Positions 37,737 to 46,448 of a stretch of DNA of 64,000 nt are shown here, piece by piece. Below the pieces are notes generated by a model. That model was given only the letters and a program-made list of their open reading frames with translations, made no database searches and was not told where the DNA came from. Position 1 is the first letter of the stretch. Every line of letters starts with the position of its first letter. The DNA lies in the NCBI RefSeq assembly GCF_000239695.1, contig NZ_JH470338.1, positions 1,137,067-1,201,066 of the forward strand. The letters run 5' to 3'. The DNA is from Actinomyces graevenitzii C83 (lineage in GTDB: Bacteria > Actinomycetota > Actinomycetes > Actinomycetales > Actinomycetaceae). A program made the translations under genes and the position numbers.

Positions 37737-38840
37737 TCACGATTCAGCTTGGCCTGCGCGCCAGTAGCCCATAAAGGACACTTGGCGCCTGTCCACGCCC
37801 CATTGGCGCACTAAAGCCCGCCGAATAGCGGCTACCTGGCTGCGTTCACCGGCCACCCAAAAGTAGGGAGCTTGTGTCAGCGATTGGTCTTGGCCAAGGT
37901 CAGCTTGGGTTTCGGTGGTGGTTTCCCACAGTATGTCGGTATCGACGTCGAGCTTGGGTAAGTCTTGTCTCTCGACGCCGTCTAGCGCTGCCACTTCAGC
38001 CAGCCAGTCTTGCCATATTTGGGCTGCGGCGCGGGCTGCCTGCTCTACCCAGCCCTGGTTTACGGCACTTACCTGCAAATGGTCCGGCCCTACCCCGGCC
38101 TGTTTAAGGTAGTCACTCCAAGTTGGCGGGCCACTGAGCACCACGGTGAAGTGGCGGTCTGTTTTCTGTTGGGCTTCGTAGTGCAGGCAGGCGTTAATTG
38201 CCGGTAGGGCGCTGCCATCACCTAATAGCACTACTTGTTTGGCCGCCCCGGGCCGGTATTCTAGGCCGCTACCGCGCTGGTCCAGGGCGGAGGCCAGGCG
38301 CTGGCCGGCTGCGTCATAGCCGCGCCAGGGCGCCAACATTACGCAGCTAGCGCCGGCTTTAGCTTGCCGCGCCCAGCTCACGCCCGGCCCTTCATGCTCT
38401 GCTGGCATCCCAGTGACACCAGGTTTGCCAGCGCACCCACTGTTTTCACCGTGCTCGCCTGGCTGGCCGGACACACCGCCACTGCGCTCCCCTTGCTCAC
38501 CAGGTTCAACGCCACCAGTTAGGATGTCGATAGCGATTTCGTTGAGCCTGCCGGCCTGGTCGTGGCGTTGGCAGGCCACCGTATAAGTGCGCATATAGCC
38601 GCGCTGGCTCACTGGCAGATCCAGCCATTGGTGGTACCAGCCGCCGTCTAGCTGGCCCAGCGCCAGACCGGCGTCGTCGCTAGCTGCACCCACAATCAGT
38701 TTGATGCGGGTATCACGCAACCCACCGAGGCCGCCGTCGTCGACTAAATGCAGCTGAGGCCCACTTAACCAAATACGGGCGTATCCAGGCAGGGGGTTTT
38801 CAACCTGCACAACTTTTAGTGCCAGCGCTGCGTAACTCAC
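37737..38840 (-). CDS. Siderophore-interacting flavoprotein (ferric-siderophore reductase)
   Basis: FAD-dependent SIP-family reductase that releases iron from imported ferric siderophores using NAD(P)H. The flavin site GYMRTYTVACQR is near residue 85. The nucleotide-binding half has VVLLGDGSALPAIN near 209, and the family-specific end has FWVAGERSQVAAIRRALV and RRQVSFMGYWRAG. A Gly/Glu/Pro-rich insert of about 45 residues (GGVEPGEQGERSGG onward, about 109-153) interrupts the domain boundary and accounts for the 367-residue length. GTG start overlapping the ATPase stop (GTGA), so it is the last gene of uptake locus 1. Confidence 0.9.
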   Translation of the reverse strand: MSYAALALKVVQVENPLPGYARIWLSGPQLHLVDDGGLGGLRDTRIKLIVGAASDDAGLALGQLDGGWYHQWLDLPVSQRGYMRTYTVACQRHDQAGRLNEIAIDILTGGVEPGEQGERSGGVSGQPGEHGENSGCAGKPGVTGMPAEHEGPGVSWARQAKAGASCVMLAPWRGYDAAGQRLASALDQRGSGLEYRPGAAKQVVLLGDGSALPAINACLHYEAQQKTDRHFTVVLSGPPTWSDYLKQAGVGPDHLQVSAVNQGWVEQAARAAAQIWQDWLAEVAALDGVERQDLPKLDVDTDILWETTTETQADLGQDQSLTQAPYFWVAGERSQVAAIRRALVRQWGVDRRQVSFMGYWRAGQAES

Positions 38841-39763
38841 TTCTGCCCCCTCAGTGAGCGCACCGGCACCACCAGGGGCGTACCCGAGACCGGGTCAGGC
38901 ACTACTCGCGCCTCTAGCTCAAAAGCTGCCGCCAGGTTTTGGGTGGTGACCACTTGTGCGGGCTCGCCCGCCGCCAGGATTTGCCCCTCACGCATAAACA
39001 CCAGGTAGTCGGCGTAGCGGGCGGCTAGGGCGAGCTCGTGTAGCACCACCACAATGGTGGTTTGGTGGCGTCGGTTTAGCTCACGTAGTAGATCCAGCAC
39101 CTCGATTTGGTGGGTTAGATCCAGGTAGGTGGTGGGTTCATCCAGTAGCAGCACACCGGTGCGCTGGGCCAGTACCATGGCGATCCACACGCGTTGACGC
39201 TGTCCACCGGAGAGTGAATCTACTTGGCGGTGGGCTAGTTCGGTGGTGTGGGTGTCGGCCAGGGCTTGGGTCAGCGCCTGTTCATCCTCACGCGACCAGC
39301 TGCGTAGCAGGGAGCGGTGCGGGTAGCGTCCGCGCGCCACTAGTTCGCGTACGGTTAGTCCGGCCGGGGCTTGGGGGCCCTGGGGCAGTAGGCCTAGTTC
39401 TTTGGCGACGGCGCGGGCGGGGCGTGAGGCGATGTCGGCCCCGTTTAGGATCACTTGGCCTTGGCTGGGTTTAAGCAGCCTGGCTAGGCCGCGTAGCAGG
39501 GTGGATTTACCGCAGCCGTTAGGCCCGGCCAGCACAGTTAGCTGGGCAGGTGGAGGGGTAAGGCTGACGCCTTTAACGATTGGCTGGCCGCCGTAGCCTA
39601 GCTGCACTCCCTGGGCGCTTAGCTGGCCCTGGTTGGCAGAAAGCTGGCCCTGAGCGGCCGCGCCCGGCTGGGGCTGACTTGCCGCGCCCTGCGGGCCTTG
39701 ACTGGCTGCGCCTGGCTGCTCAGCGTCTGCCTGCGAGCCGGGGGCCGGTGATTTATTCGTCAT
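38837..39763 (-). CDS. Ferric-siderophore ABC transporter ATPase (locus 1)
   Basis: FecE/FhuC-type ATP-binding subunit. The Walker A is GPNGCGKST, the Q-loop PQGPQAPAGLTV, the signature LSGGQRQRVWIAM, and Walker B with the catalytic Glu is LLLDEPTTYLD. The switch His is in VVLHELALAARYADYL. The core begins only near residue 50; the first 48 residues are a Gln/Gly/Ala-rich extension with repeats such as GAASQGPQGAASQ and QGQLSANQGQLSAQG, unusual for this family. ATG start 3 bases after the preceding permease stop. It is coupled to the SIP gene downstream. Confidence 0.92.
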   Translation of the reverse strand: MTNKSPAPGSQADAEQPGAASQGPQGAASQPQPGAAAQGQLSANQGQLSAQGVQLGYGGQPIVKGVSLTPPPAQLTVLAGPNGCGKSTLLRGLARLLKPSQGQVILNGADIASRPARAVAKELGLLPQGPQAPAGLTVRELVARGRYPHRSLLRSWSREDEQALTQALADTHTTELAHRQVDSLSGGQRQRVWIAMVLAQRTGVLLLDEPTTYLDLTHQIEVLDLLRELNRRHQTTIVVVLHELALAARYADYLVFMREGQILAAGEPAQVVTTQNLAAAFELEARVVPDPVSGTPLVVPVRSLRGQK

Positions 39764-39766
39764 CTG

Positions 39767-40738
39767 TTAATTTCCTTTACGCAGCAACACGCTTAGCAGC
39801 ACCGGCGCCCCCAAAGCGCCGGTTATCAAGCCCACCGGGTAGGGGCCGGAAGGCAAAATTTGCCCCACCGCATCAGCTAGCAACACAATCACCACGCCGG
39901 TAAGCGCACTCAAGCTCAAACTCCAGCGGCCAGTTAGGCGCAGTGCCAAGGGGCCGGCCACAAAAGACACAAAAGCAATCGGCCCGGCAGCCGCCGTCGC
40001 ACTAGCAATCAGCGCCACCACCAAGGCCACAATGATCATGGTGTCACGCACCGGGCGGGCCCCTAAACCTGCGGCCAGATCGTCACCTACCTCCAGCACC
40101 TCCAAATTACGACGGCGCAGCGCCACCAGGGGTACTAGCACCGCCATTAGCGCGGCTAGCAGGCTTACCCGCTGCCAGGTGGCTGAGGCTAGTGAACCAG
40201 ACAGCCACACCATGGCTTCACGCACCTGGTAGGTGTTAGCAAAGGTGGTGACCATGATGATCAAGGAGTTGACGGCGGCCCCTACCCCCACCCCGATCAG
40301 CACAAAACGGCCAGAAATACCGCCGCGCCCACCGGCCAGGAAACCCACAATGGCCACAATGGCAATAGCGCCCACAAAGGCCGCGCCAGACACTGGCAAG
40401 CCACGCAGCCCAAAAATCACCATCGCTACCATGGCGCACAGCGAGGCGCCCGCGCTTACCCCCAGCACGTCGGGGCTGGCCAGGGGGTTACGCATAAGCC
40501 GTTGCAGCAGTGAGCCACCCAGCCCAAAACACACCCCCACCAGCACGCCTAGCACTATGCGGGCGGCGCGAAACTCCCACACAATTAAGGCGGCAGTGGA
40601 ATCGGGGTCCGTTACGGCTAGCCACAAATCCCCAAAACCTAGTTGGGGGTTTACTAGCAGCAGGGAGATAAGCGCGCCGCCTACCGCCAGGGCCAGCAAA
40701 ATTGCGGCCACGCTTACGTTCTTGAGGCGGACTTTCAC
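39767..40738 (-). CDS. FecCD-type siderophore permease (locus 1, second)
   Basis: Integral membrane permease of the BtuCD/FecCD family with about 10 spans. Family blocks are GSLLQRLMRNPLASPDVLGV near residue 70, GDDLAAGLGARPVRD and GPIAFVSFVAGPLALRLTG. I set the start at the GTG at 40738 because it overlaps the previous stop as GTGA and has GCAGGTGG upstream. A longer frame beginning at 40834 would add a Gly/Ala-rich leader and overlap the previous gene by 100 bases, which is unlikely. It pairs with the other permease of this locus. Confidence 0.9.
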   Translation of the reverse strand: MKVRLKNVSVAAILLALAVGGALISLLLVNPQLGFGDLWLAVTDPDSTAALIVWEFRAARIVLGVLVGVCFGLGGSLLQRLMRNPLASPDVLGVSAGASLCAMVAMVIFGLRGLPVSGAAFVGAIAIVAIVGFLAGGRGGISGRFVLIGVGVGAAVNSLIIMVTTFANTYQVREAMVWLSGSLASATWQRVSLLAALMAVLVPLVALRRRNLEVLEVGDDLAAGLGARPVRDTMIIVALVVALIASATAAAGPIAFVSFVAGPLALRLTGRWSLSLSALTGVVIVLLADAVGQILPSGPYPVGLITGALGAPVLLSVLLRKGN

Positions 40739-41736
40739 AGTGACACCACCTGCCGGCGTCGCACTAGCGCTACCAGCACCGGCACCCCAATTAGGGCCAC
40801 CAGCACCCCGGCGGGCACCTCCGCCGGCGGCCAAATTAGGCGCCCCACCGTGTCGGCGGCGATCACCAGTATGGGGCCAGCTAGCAGGCTAGAGCCCAGC
40901 ACCCAGCCCATTGCCGGCCCGCCCACGCCCCGCAGTAGGTGGGGCGCAATAATGCCCACAAAGCCTAGCGGACCAGCCAAGGCGGTAGCTCCCGCGCAGC
41001 AACACACAGCCCCGAGTGCCCCCAGGGAGCGGGCCCGCAGCAGGTTAATACCCAGGCCGGTGGCGACGTCGTCGCCCATAGAGAGCCCATCTAAGGCGCG
41101 ATTTTGCAGCAAAAGCAGGCAAATCCCGACCCCTACCAGGCAGGCAGCCGGCCAAATCAGCTCCCAGCTGCGGCCACTAACCACGCCCAGGGTCCAGCGC
41201 CGGAAAGAATCCATGTCTTGGCCGCGTGTGAGGATAAACAGCTGAGTCACGCTGGCTACGCCCGCGCTGGTGGCCGCACCCGCCAGTACCAGTGTGATGG
41301 GGTCGGCCCCCGAGGAGGCGGTGATAGTCACGCCCCACACCAGCGCCGCCGCGATAACCGCCCCCACCATGGCGCTAAAAAGGTATGAGGCGGGCGTGGC
41401 GTAACCAATTAGCACTGTAAAAACCACCACGGCCAGGGCCGCCCCGGCGTTAACCCCAATTAACCCCGGGTCGGCCAGCGGGTTGCGGGTGATGGCCTGC
41501 ATGGCGGCGCCGGCGCAAGCCAGCCCCGAGCCGGCTACTAAAGCCACTGCGGTGCGGGCCAAGCGCGCCTCAAGTACGGCGGCGTCGATAGCTTTTACCG
41601 GCCGATCATCAATCCAGGCGCTAACCACCTGCCAGCTAATTGCACGGGCCCCAAACATGAAGGAAGCCGCACAGGCCAGGGCCAGGGTAATAACTAGCGC
41701 CGCCGCAATAAGTAGGCGTTTTTTAGCTAGCGTCAA
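40735..41736 (-). CDS. FecCD-type siderophore permease (locus 1, first)
   Basis: Second FecCD permease of the locus and thus half of a heterodimeric channel. Typical blocks are GAAMQAITRNPLADPGLIGV (about 76-95), GDDVATGLGINLLRARSLG and GPLGFVGIIAPHLLRGVGG. About 10 spans in 333 residues. The start is TTG, two bases after the binding-protein stop, with GAGAAG upstream. No better ATG or GTG exists before the first span. Confidence 0.9.
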   Translation of the reverse strand: MTLAKKRLLIAAALVITLALACAASFMFGARAISWQVVSAWIDDRPVKAIDAAVLEARLARTAVALVAGSGLACAGAAMQAITRNPLADPGLIGVNAGAALAVVVFTVLIGYATPASYLFSAMVGAVIAAALVWGVTITASSGADPITLVLAGAATSAGVASVTQLFILTRGQDMDSFRRWTLGVVSGRSWELIWPAACLVGVGICLLLLQNRALDGLSMGDDVATGLGINLLRARSLGALGAVCCCAGATALAGPLGFVGIIAPHLLRGVGGPAMGWVLGSSLLAGPILVIAADTVGRLIWPPAEVPAGVLVALIGVPVLVALVRRRQVVSL

Positions 41737-41738
41737 GG

Positions 41739-42782
41739 CTACTTCTCAAGGACTTTAGCTACGCGCGGCACGTAGGACTTGAGCGCATAGGTGGCGCTGA
41801 GCGCACTGAAAGCCGAGATGCTCATGGCGTCAGTCTTGTTGTAATCCAAGATGGCGCTGCCGTTAGCAATGGCCGGGATCTTGCTTAACAGCGGGTCAGC
41901 CTTGATGGCGGCGGCGGCCTTTTCGTCATCAACCCAGGAGTGGAAGACGTCAGCTACCAGCTTGTCGGCCTGCTCAGCGGAGTAGTCGGCGTAGAAAGTT
42001 TTGCTCTTGGCGTCAATGGCGGCCACCACCGGGGCCTGCACTAGACCCAGGGCCTGGAAGAAACGCGAGCGGTTGTCGCCGTGCATGTACAGGGAGATGG
42101 AGTGGTCTGCGCTGCCGATAGCGCCGGTGATGAAGGTGGCGCCTTTGAACTTGGGGTGCTGCTTAGCTACCTGCGCAAACTGGGCGTTGACGGCGTCTAC
42201 TACTTCCTTGGCCTTGGCGCTGCGGCCTAGCGCTTGGCCCACCATGGTGGTTACTTCATTCCAGGGGGTGGTCCAGGCTCCGCCAGTCTTGGAGTAGGCG
42301 ATAGTGGGGGCGATTTTGCTGAGCTGGTCGTATTCTTCTTTGCTGATGCCGCTAAGTGCCGCCACGATCAGATCCGGCTTGTAACCGGCGATTTCCTGGA
42401 TGGGCAGGGAGTCGGTGGAGGTGAACTGCTTGGGGTAGTTGACACTGCCGGGGGCGGCGCCGAGCTTGGTTAGCGCCTCATCCTTCCAGGGCAGAGACTT
42501 GTATTTGTTGCCGCCCCAGGTGTTTGCGGGCATGGCTACGGGCACTACCCCCAGGGCAATAATGGCTTCTTCGTTGCCCGAGGAGATGGACACTACCCGC
42601 TTGGGCTCAGCTTTGATGGTGGTGGTGCCGTAGACGTGGGCTACGTTTACCGGGAATTTGTCTGTGGCCTTGCTGGCGGCTCTGGCCTGACTGCCGGCAG
42701 TTTTGGTACCGCAGGCGCTTAGCCCTGTCCCAATAGCGACGACGGCGCTGGCGCCCAGTAGGTGGCGACGTGAAAGCATCAT
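41739..42782 (-). CDS. Iron-siderophore binding lipoprotein (locus 1)
   Basis: Extracytoplasmic binding protein that captures ferric siderophore and delivers it to the permeases. The signal peptide has a twin-Arg pair (SRRHLLGAS) and a lipobox LSAC with Cys24, so a Tat-exported lipoprotein is likely. The mature part has the class III two-lobe features: EPKRVVSISSGNEEAIIALG and YKPDLIVAALSGISKEEYD. The ATG at 42782 has AAGGGG upstream. It heads locus 1, with a DtxR-like box about 65 bases before its start. Ligand type (hydroxamate or catecholate) cannot be told from the sequence. Confidence 0.92.
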   Translation of the reverse strand: MMLSRRHLLGASAVVAIGTGLSACGTKTAGSQARAASKATDKFPVNVAHVYGTTTIKAEPKRVVSISSGNEEAIIALGVVPVAMPANTWGGNKYKSLPWKDEALTKLGAAPGSVNYPKQFTSTDSLPIQEIAGYKPDLIVAALSGISKEEYDQLSKIAPTIAYSKTGGAWTTPWNEVTTMVGQALGRSAKAKEVVDAVNAQFAQVAKQHPKFKGATFITGAIGSADHSISLYMHGDNRSRFFQALGLVQAPVVAAIDAKSKTFYADYSAEQADKLVADVFHSWVDDEKAAAAIKADPLLSKIPAIANGSAILDYNKTDAMSISAFSALSATYALKSYVPRVAKVLEK

Positions 42783-42846
42783 TTTTATCCCCTTTTAAAC
42801 GGTTTTACCCTTAAGAGTGTGGCCTAGTGTGCTTAGGGTAACAAGG

Positions 42847-42865
42847 TTAGGTTTATCTCAGTTAA
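42847..42865 (-). promoter_or_regulatory. Candidate DtxR/IdeR iron box upstream of locus 1
   Basis: The 19 bases TTAGGTTTATCTCAGTTAA match 13 of 19 positions of the palindromic DtxR/IdeR consensus TWAGGTWAGSCTWACCTWA, with a perfect left half. It lies between the binding-protein gene and divergent radA, in the right place to repress locus 1 under high iron. The right half is degenerate. Confidence 0.5.
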
Positions 42866-42932
42866 TTTGGGGCTTTGGGAACTTGCAAATTACGTCGCTA
42901 GCGCCGTGGTATAGGCGCGTTAGAGTGAAGCC

Positions 42933-44315
42933 GTGGCAAAAAAGGAAAGCTATCGCTGTAGTGAATGTGGCTGGCTCAGTGCGAAATGGCAGGGGCAGTG
43001 CCGCCAGTGCCAGGCTTGGGGCACCCTGGTAGAGGTTGGTGCCAGTGCTGGCCTAGCCAAAACCGCTGTGCGCACCCCCATTCAGGCCGCTCAGCCCATT
43101 TCTCAGGTCAGTGCCGAGTCAGCCCAGGCCCGTCCCAGTGGGGTTGGTGAGCTTGACCGGGTGTTGGGAGGGGGGATCGTGCCCGGGGCCGTGATTTTGC
43201 TGGCTGGCGAGCCCGGCGTCGGTAAATCCACCCTGCTGCTTACCGTAGCCGCTAACGCAGCCAGGCAAGCTAAGCTAACTGGCGCCGGCAGCGTCCTATA
43301 CATAACCGGCGAGGAGTCTGCCTCCCAGGTGCGCCTGCGCGCGGCGCGCATTGATGCTTTAGCTGACAACCTGCTGCTAGCTGCGGAAACTGAGCTAGGG
43401 GCGGTGCTTGGCCAGGTTGAGCAGGCTAATCCGGCGCTACTGATAGTGGACTCGGTGCAAACCATTGCCTCAGCTGATGTTGAAGGCTCAGCTGGTGGTA
43501 CCAGCCAGGTGCGGGCAGTGGCGGCGTCAATCATTGCCCTAGCTAAAGAACGCAATATTCCGGTGTTGTTGGTAGGGCACGTCACTAAGGACGGCGGCAT
43601 TGCCGGTCCGCGCGTGCTTGAGCACCTAGTGGATGTGGTGTGCCAGTTTGAAGGTGAGCGCCACGCCCGTTTGCGTCTGCTGCGGGCAGTTAAAAACCGC
43701 TATGGCCCTACCGATGAAGTTGGCTGCTTTGAGCTGGGTGAACGTGGCATTGTGGAGCTGGCTGATCCGTCTGGGCTGTTTTTGTCTCAGGCCCGCTCTG
43801 AGGTTCCCGGCACCTGCGCTACCGTCACTTTAGAAGGACGCCGGCCCATGGCTATTGAGATTCAGGCTTTGGTGGCTTCTACCCATGCCGGCTCACCGCG
43901 CCGCACCACCTCGGGGCTGGATTATTCACGTACCGCCATGGCTTTGGCGGTATTACAGGCCCGCATGAAGGTGGATACCTCCTCAAGTGATGTCTATGTT
44001 TCCACCGTGGGTGGGGCCAAAGCCATTGAACCAGCTGCTGACCTGGCCCTAGCTATTGCGGTGGTGTCTGCGGCCCGTAATTTACCAACTCCCCCAGGCC
44101 TGGTGGCTTTTGGTGAAGTGGGCTTAACCGGAGAGCTGCGCGCCACGGTGGGGGTGCAGCGGCGTTTAGCTGAAGCTGCCAGGCTTGGTTTTGACCGCGC
44201 AATTGTGCCTTTGGCTGGCTCCGCTGAGCTACGCCCTATTAAAGGCATGAAAGTGCTACCGGTAGCTCACTTGGCCCAGGCGGTAGGTGCCGCGCTAACG
44301 CCACTAGATCAGTAA
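42933..44315 (+). CDS. radA: DNA repair protein RadA
   Basis: RecA-related branch-migration helicase used in recombinational repair. An N-terminal zinc finger uses C9, C12, C23 and C26. The Walker A is GEPGVGKST (92-100), and the RadA-specific motif KNRYGPTDEVGCFEL is near residue 250. A C-terminal Lon-protease-like domain contains DVYVSTVGGAKAIEPAADLA. Length 460 is usual. GTG start. Its last 7 bases overlap the convergent gene that follows. Confidence 0.95.
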   Translation: MAKKESYRCSECGWLSAKWQGQCRQCQAWGTLVEVGASAGLAKTAVRTPIQAAQPISQVSAESAQARPSGVGELDRVLGGGIVPGAVILLAGEPGVGKSTLLLTVAANAARQAKLTGAGSVLYITGEESASQVRLRAARIDALADNLLLAAETELGAVLGQVEQANPALLIVDSVQTIASADVEGSAGGTSQVRAVAASIIALAKERNIPVLLVGHVTKDGGIAGPRVLEHLVDVVCQFEGERHARLRLLRAVKNRYGPTDEVGCFELGERGIVELADPSGLFLSQARSEVPGTCATVTLEGRRPMAIEIQALVASTHAGSPRRTTSGLDYSRTAMALAVLQARMKVDTSSSDVYVSTVGGAKAIEPAADLALAIAVVSAARNLPTPPGLVAFGEVGLTGELRATVGVQRRLAEAARLGFDRAIVPLAGSAELRPIKGMKVLPVAHLAQAVGAALTPLDQ

Positions 44316-44860
44316 CGACGCACAGCTTTCTTACCGGTAATTGCGCCGATAATTAGGAACAGTACGCCAGCCATCAGCCCCACCACCAGGGCAATACCGG
44401 CGGGAATAAAGATAATCGCAAAGAAAGTAGCCACTGAGCCATCTTTAACATGGCTGATACCCACCTGGGACACGGCGCTGGTGTCACAGTTTACGGTGGC
44501 ATTAGTGGTGGTGGAAGGAAACACGTGACCAACAATCACCGTGTCGTCCTCTTCTAGGCGGTACTTGGAGTTTTCCAGCTTCACTTCTAGCTGGGAGCCG
44601 TCAGCGGTGGTCACGCTACAAACTGGCTTAGCCACCTGATCAGCCTGCACCCCATCAGCCAGGCGCGCCCACAGCACGTTTTTACTGTCCGTAAACGTCT
44701 CGGTAAACGGGCCAGAGTTGTCATGCCAGGTAATCACCCGGTTCTGGCTAGCTTCTTTACTGAGCGTAAACAGGTTGTAGCCAGACCAAATCCCTGCCGC
44801 TAAGCCAAGCGCGGCGATCACAAAAGAAATAACCGCCAGAACTTTAAAAACGCCGTTCAT
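44309..44860 (-). CDS. Membrane protein of unknown function with external domain
   Basis: I do not recognise this family. The 183-residue protein has one span at the N-terminus (about 5-27), an external region of about 110 residues with two cysteines (PVCSVTTADGS and TVNCDTSAV) that could form a disulfide, and a second long hydrophobic region (about 143-172) before a basic KKAVRRY end. It starts 8 bases after the stop of the upstream Ser/Gln-rich membrane protein, with AGG in place. The two are probably made together and may interact outside the membrane. It overlaps the convergent radA end by 7 bases. Confidence 0.7.
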   Translation of the reverse strand: MNGVFKVLAVISFVIAALGLAAGIWSGYNLFTLSKEASQNRVITWHDNSGPFTETFTDSKNVLWARLADGVQADQVAKPVCSVTTADGSQLEVKLENSKYRLEEDDTVIVGHVFPSTTTNATVNCDTSAVSQVGISHVKDGSVATFFAIIFIPAGIALVVGLMAGVLFLIIGAITGKKAVRRY

Positions 44861-44868
44861 CCATCTAC

Positions 44869-46446
44869 CTACTTAACGATAAAAACTTGCTGGCCGATAA
44901 GCTCTTTGCCATCCAGGTTCAAACGCAGCACGTATGTGCCCGCCTGGGAGGGGCCAGCTGAAGAACAGTCAGCCTTATAACGCTGCCCACTCCAGCTAAC
45001 TGAAGTGGTGAAAGAGTCAGGGGTGGGGTTAGCTGATACATAAGCTGATTCCCCTGCAGCCTTAGCCGTCAGCGGCGCCAGCAGCATTTTGCGGCTACTT
45101 GGCTCAGCCTTGCAGGTAGCGCCGTCGTAGACAGTGTCTGTGCCGGAGGTAACCCGCATTTGCAGATGCTCAGAGCCCACATCAAATATGCAGGGAATGT
45201 TGGCTTTATTAGCCACCTTCAAGCTGACAGTTAAAGCTTGACCACGCGCCACCTGGGCCGGCAAGGTAACCGTGACATCCAGATTCTTAGCGTCACAAGC
45301 CAGCGGGGTGGGCATACCACTGCCCTGGTTTTGGCGCGCCGCCTGCAAGTTTTGCACGCGCACAGTCTCAGTTACGTAGTTAAAGCCCCACACCACCAGC
45401 ACCACTGTGAGCACTACCAAAAATACGTTGCGTCCCAGGCGCATTAAGGAGGCTTTAAGCGCCGGGTCCATTGGCTGGCGCGGCGGCTTCTTGGGACGAG
45501 TGACGGGGGGACGACGCCGCTCGGGCGCCTGTGATTGCGGGCGCGAGGGGCGGGCCCCAGGCGCATTAACCCGGCGATTAGCGGCACCTTGCGCCTGTTT
45601 ACGCGGATTTTGCCGCTGGCCACCAGCAGCGCCGCGCCGGGCAGTACTAGCAGCTCCAGTGCGTGAAGTGTTACGGGTTTGGGCGCTGCGGCCCTGTCCA
45701 CTGCGGCCCTGAGCGGCGCGGGCCTGACTGGAGCGAGGTTGACTGGCGCGGCTCTGAGCGGCGCGCGCCTGGCCAGAGTGGCCTTGGCTAGGGCTGCCCT
45801 GCGCACTGTGAGCCTGAGTGGCGCGAGCCCCCGACTGCCCCTGACTGCGCTGAGCATTACTAGGCTGACCGGCGTTGCGTCCCTGAGCGGCGCGCGCCTG
45901 GGCAGAGCGAGCTTGAGAACTACGCCCCTGACCGCTGCGCGCTTGAGAGTGGCTGTGACCGCCTCGGCCTGAGCTGCGCTGAGCACCTCGCGGCGAACCA
46001 CTTTGAGTAGAGCCTTTTTGACCAGCTGACTTTGACTCAGCTGCTTTTGACCCAGCAGCCCCTTGAGAAGAGTTCTTCTGCGCGGGGCGGCCCTGCGCAT
46101 TTCTCGACGCCGCCCCCTGGCCTAGTCCACCCTTAGCTGGGTGAGGCTTGCGAGCTTGACCAGAAGCAGTCTGGCGCCCACTAGTAGCGCCTTGACCAGT
46201 ACGTTTAGAACTATTGGCAGCCCCCGCCCGGACAGAGCCCTGACTGGGGTGGGCGCTGCGCCCCGTCTGGGCACTCGGGCGCGGCTTAGCGACGCGTGCA
46301 CCACCAACGCCCTTACCGGCGCCACTAGAGCTGCGTGGGGCGGCGTCGTCGCTATCAGGTAGATCTTGAACCAGCCTTAACGGCGGGAAAGGTGACTTAC
46401 GCCTACCGCGAGTACGGTTACTGCTGTCGTCGTCACCTCTGGCCAT
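44869..46446 (-). CDS. Membrane protein with long Ser/Gln/Ala/Arg-rich repeat region
   Basis: I do not recognise a characterised family. About the first 330 of 525 residues are low complexity and strongly basic. A large part is built of short repeats of the form (S/A)-x-Q-(A/G)-R, for example SSQARSAQARAAQGR. A Pro/Arg/Lys stretch (RRRPPVTRPKKPPRQP) leads into one membrane span (about 333-355). The final 150 residues lie outside and contain four cysteines (ACDAKNL, IPCIFDV, ATCKAEP, ADCSSAG) in a beta-rich domain. This is a large cytoplasmic disordered tail on a secreted domain. The ATG is 2 bases downstream of the SorC-type regulator stop, so it may share that transcript. Confidence 0.7.
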   Translation of the reverse strand: MARGDDDSSNRTRGRRKSPFPPLRLVQDLPDSDDAAPRSSSGAGKGVGGARVAKPRPSAQTGRSAHPSQGSVRAGAANSSKRTGQGATSGRQTASGQARKPHPAKGGLGQGAASRNAQGRPAQKNSSQGAAGSKAAESKSAGQKGSTQSGSPRGAQRSSGRGGHSHSQARSGQGRSSQARSAQARAAQGRNAGQPSNAQRSQGQSGARATQAHSAQGSPSQGHSGQARAAQSRASQPRSSQARAAQGRSGQGRSAQTRNTSRTGAASTARRGAAGGQRQNPRKQAQGAANRRVNAPGARPSRPQSQAPERRRPPVTRPKKPPRQPMDPALKASLMRLGRNVFLVVLTVVLVVWGFNYVTETVRVQNLQAARQNQGSGMPTPLACDAKNLDVTVTLPAQVARGQALTVSLKVANKANIPCIFDVGSEHLQMRVTSGTDTVYDGATCKAEPSSRKMLLAPLTAKAAGESAYVSANPTPDSFTTSVSWSGQRYKADCSSAGPSQAGTYVLRLNLDGKELIGQQVFIVK

Positions 46447-46448
46447 AC

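Noticed and set aside
40739..40834. Gly/Ala-rich N-terminal extension of the locus 1 permease
   Set aside because: It would overlap the preceding permease by 100 bases; the GTG at 40738 gives the GTGA overlap used throughout this genome and a better ribosome site.
45444..46100. Alternative minus-strand frame inside the Ser/Gln/Arg repeat gene
   Set aside because: The repeat DNA keeps several frames open at once. Only the 44869-46446 frame continues into a membrane span and a Cys-containing domain with a start next to the upstream gene.
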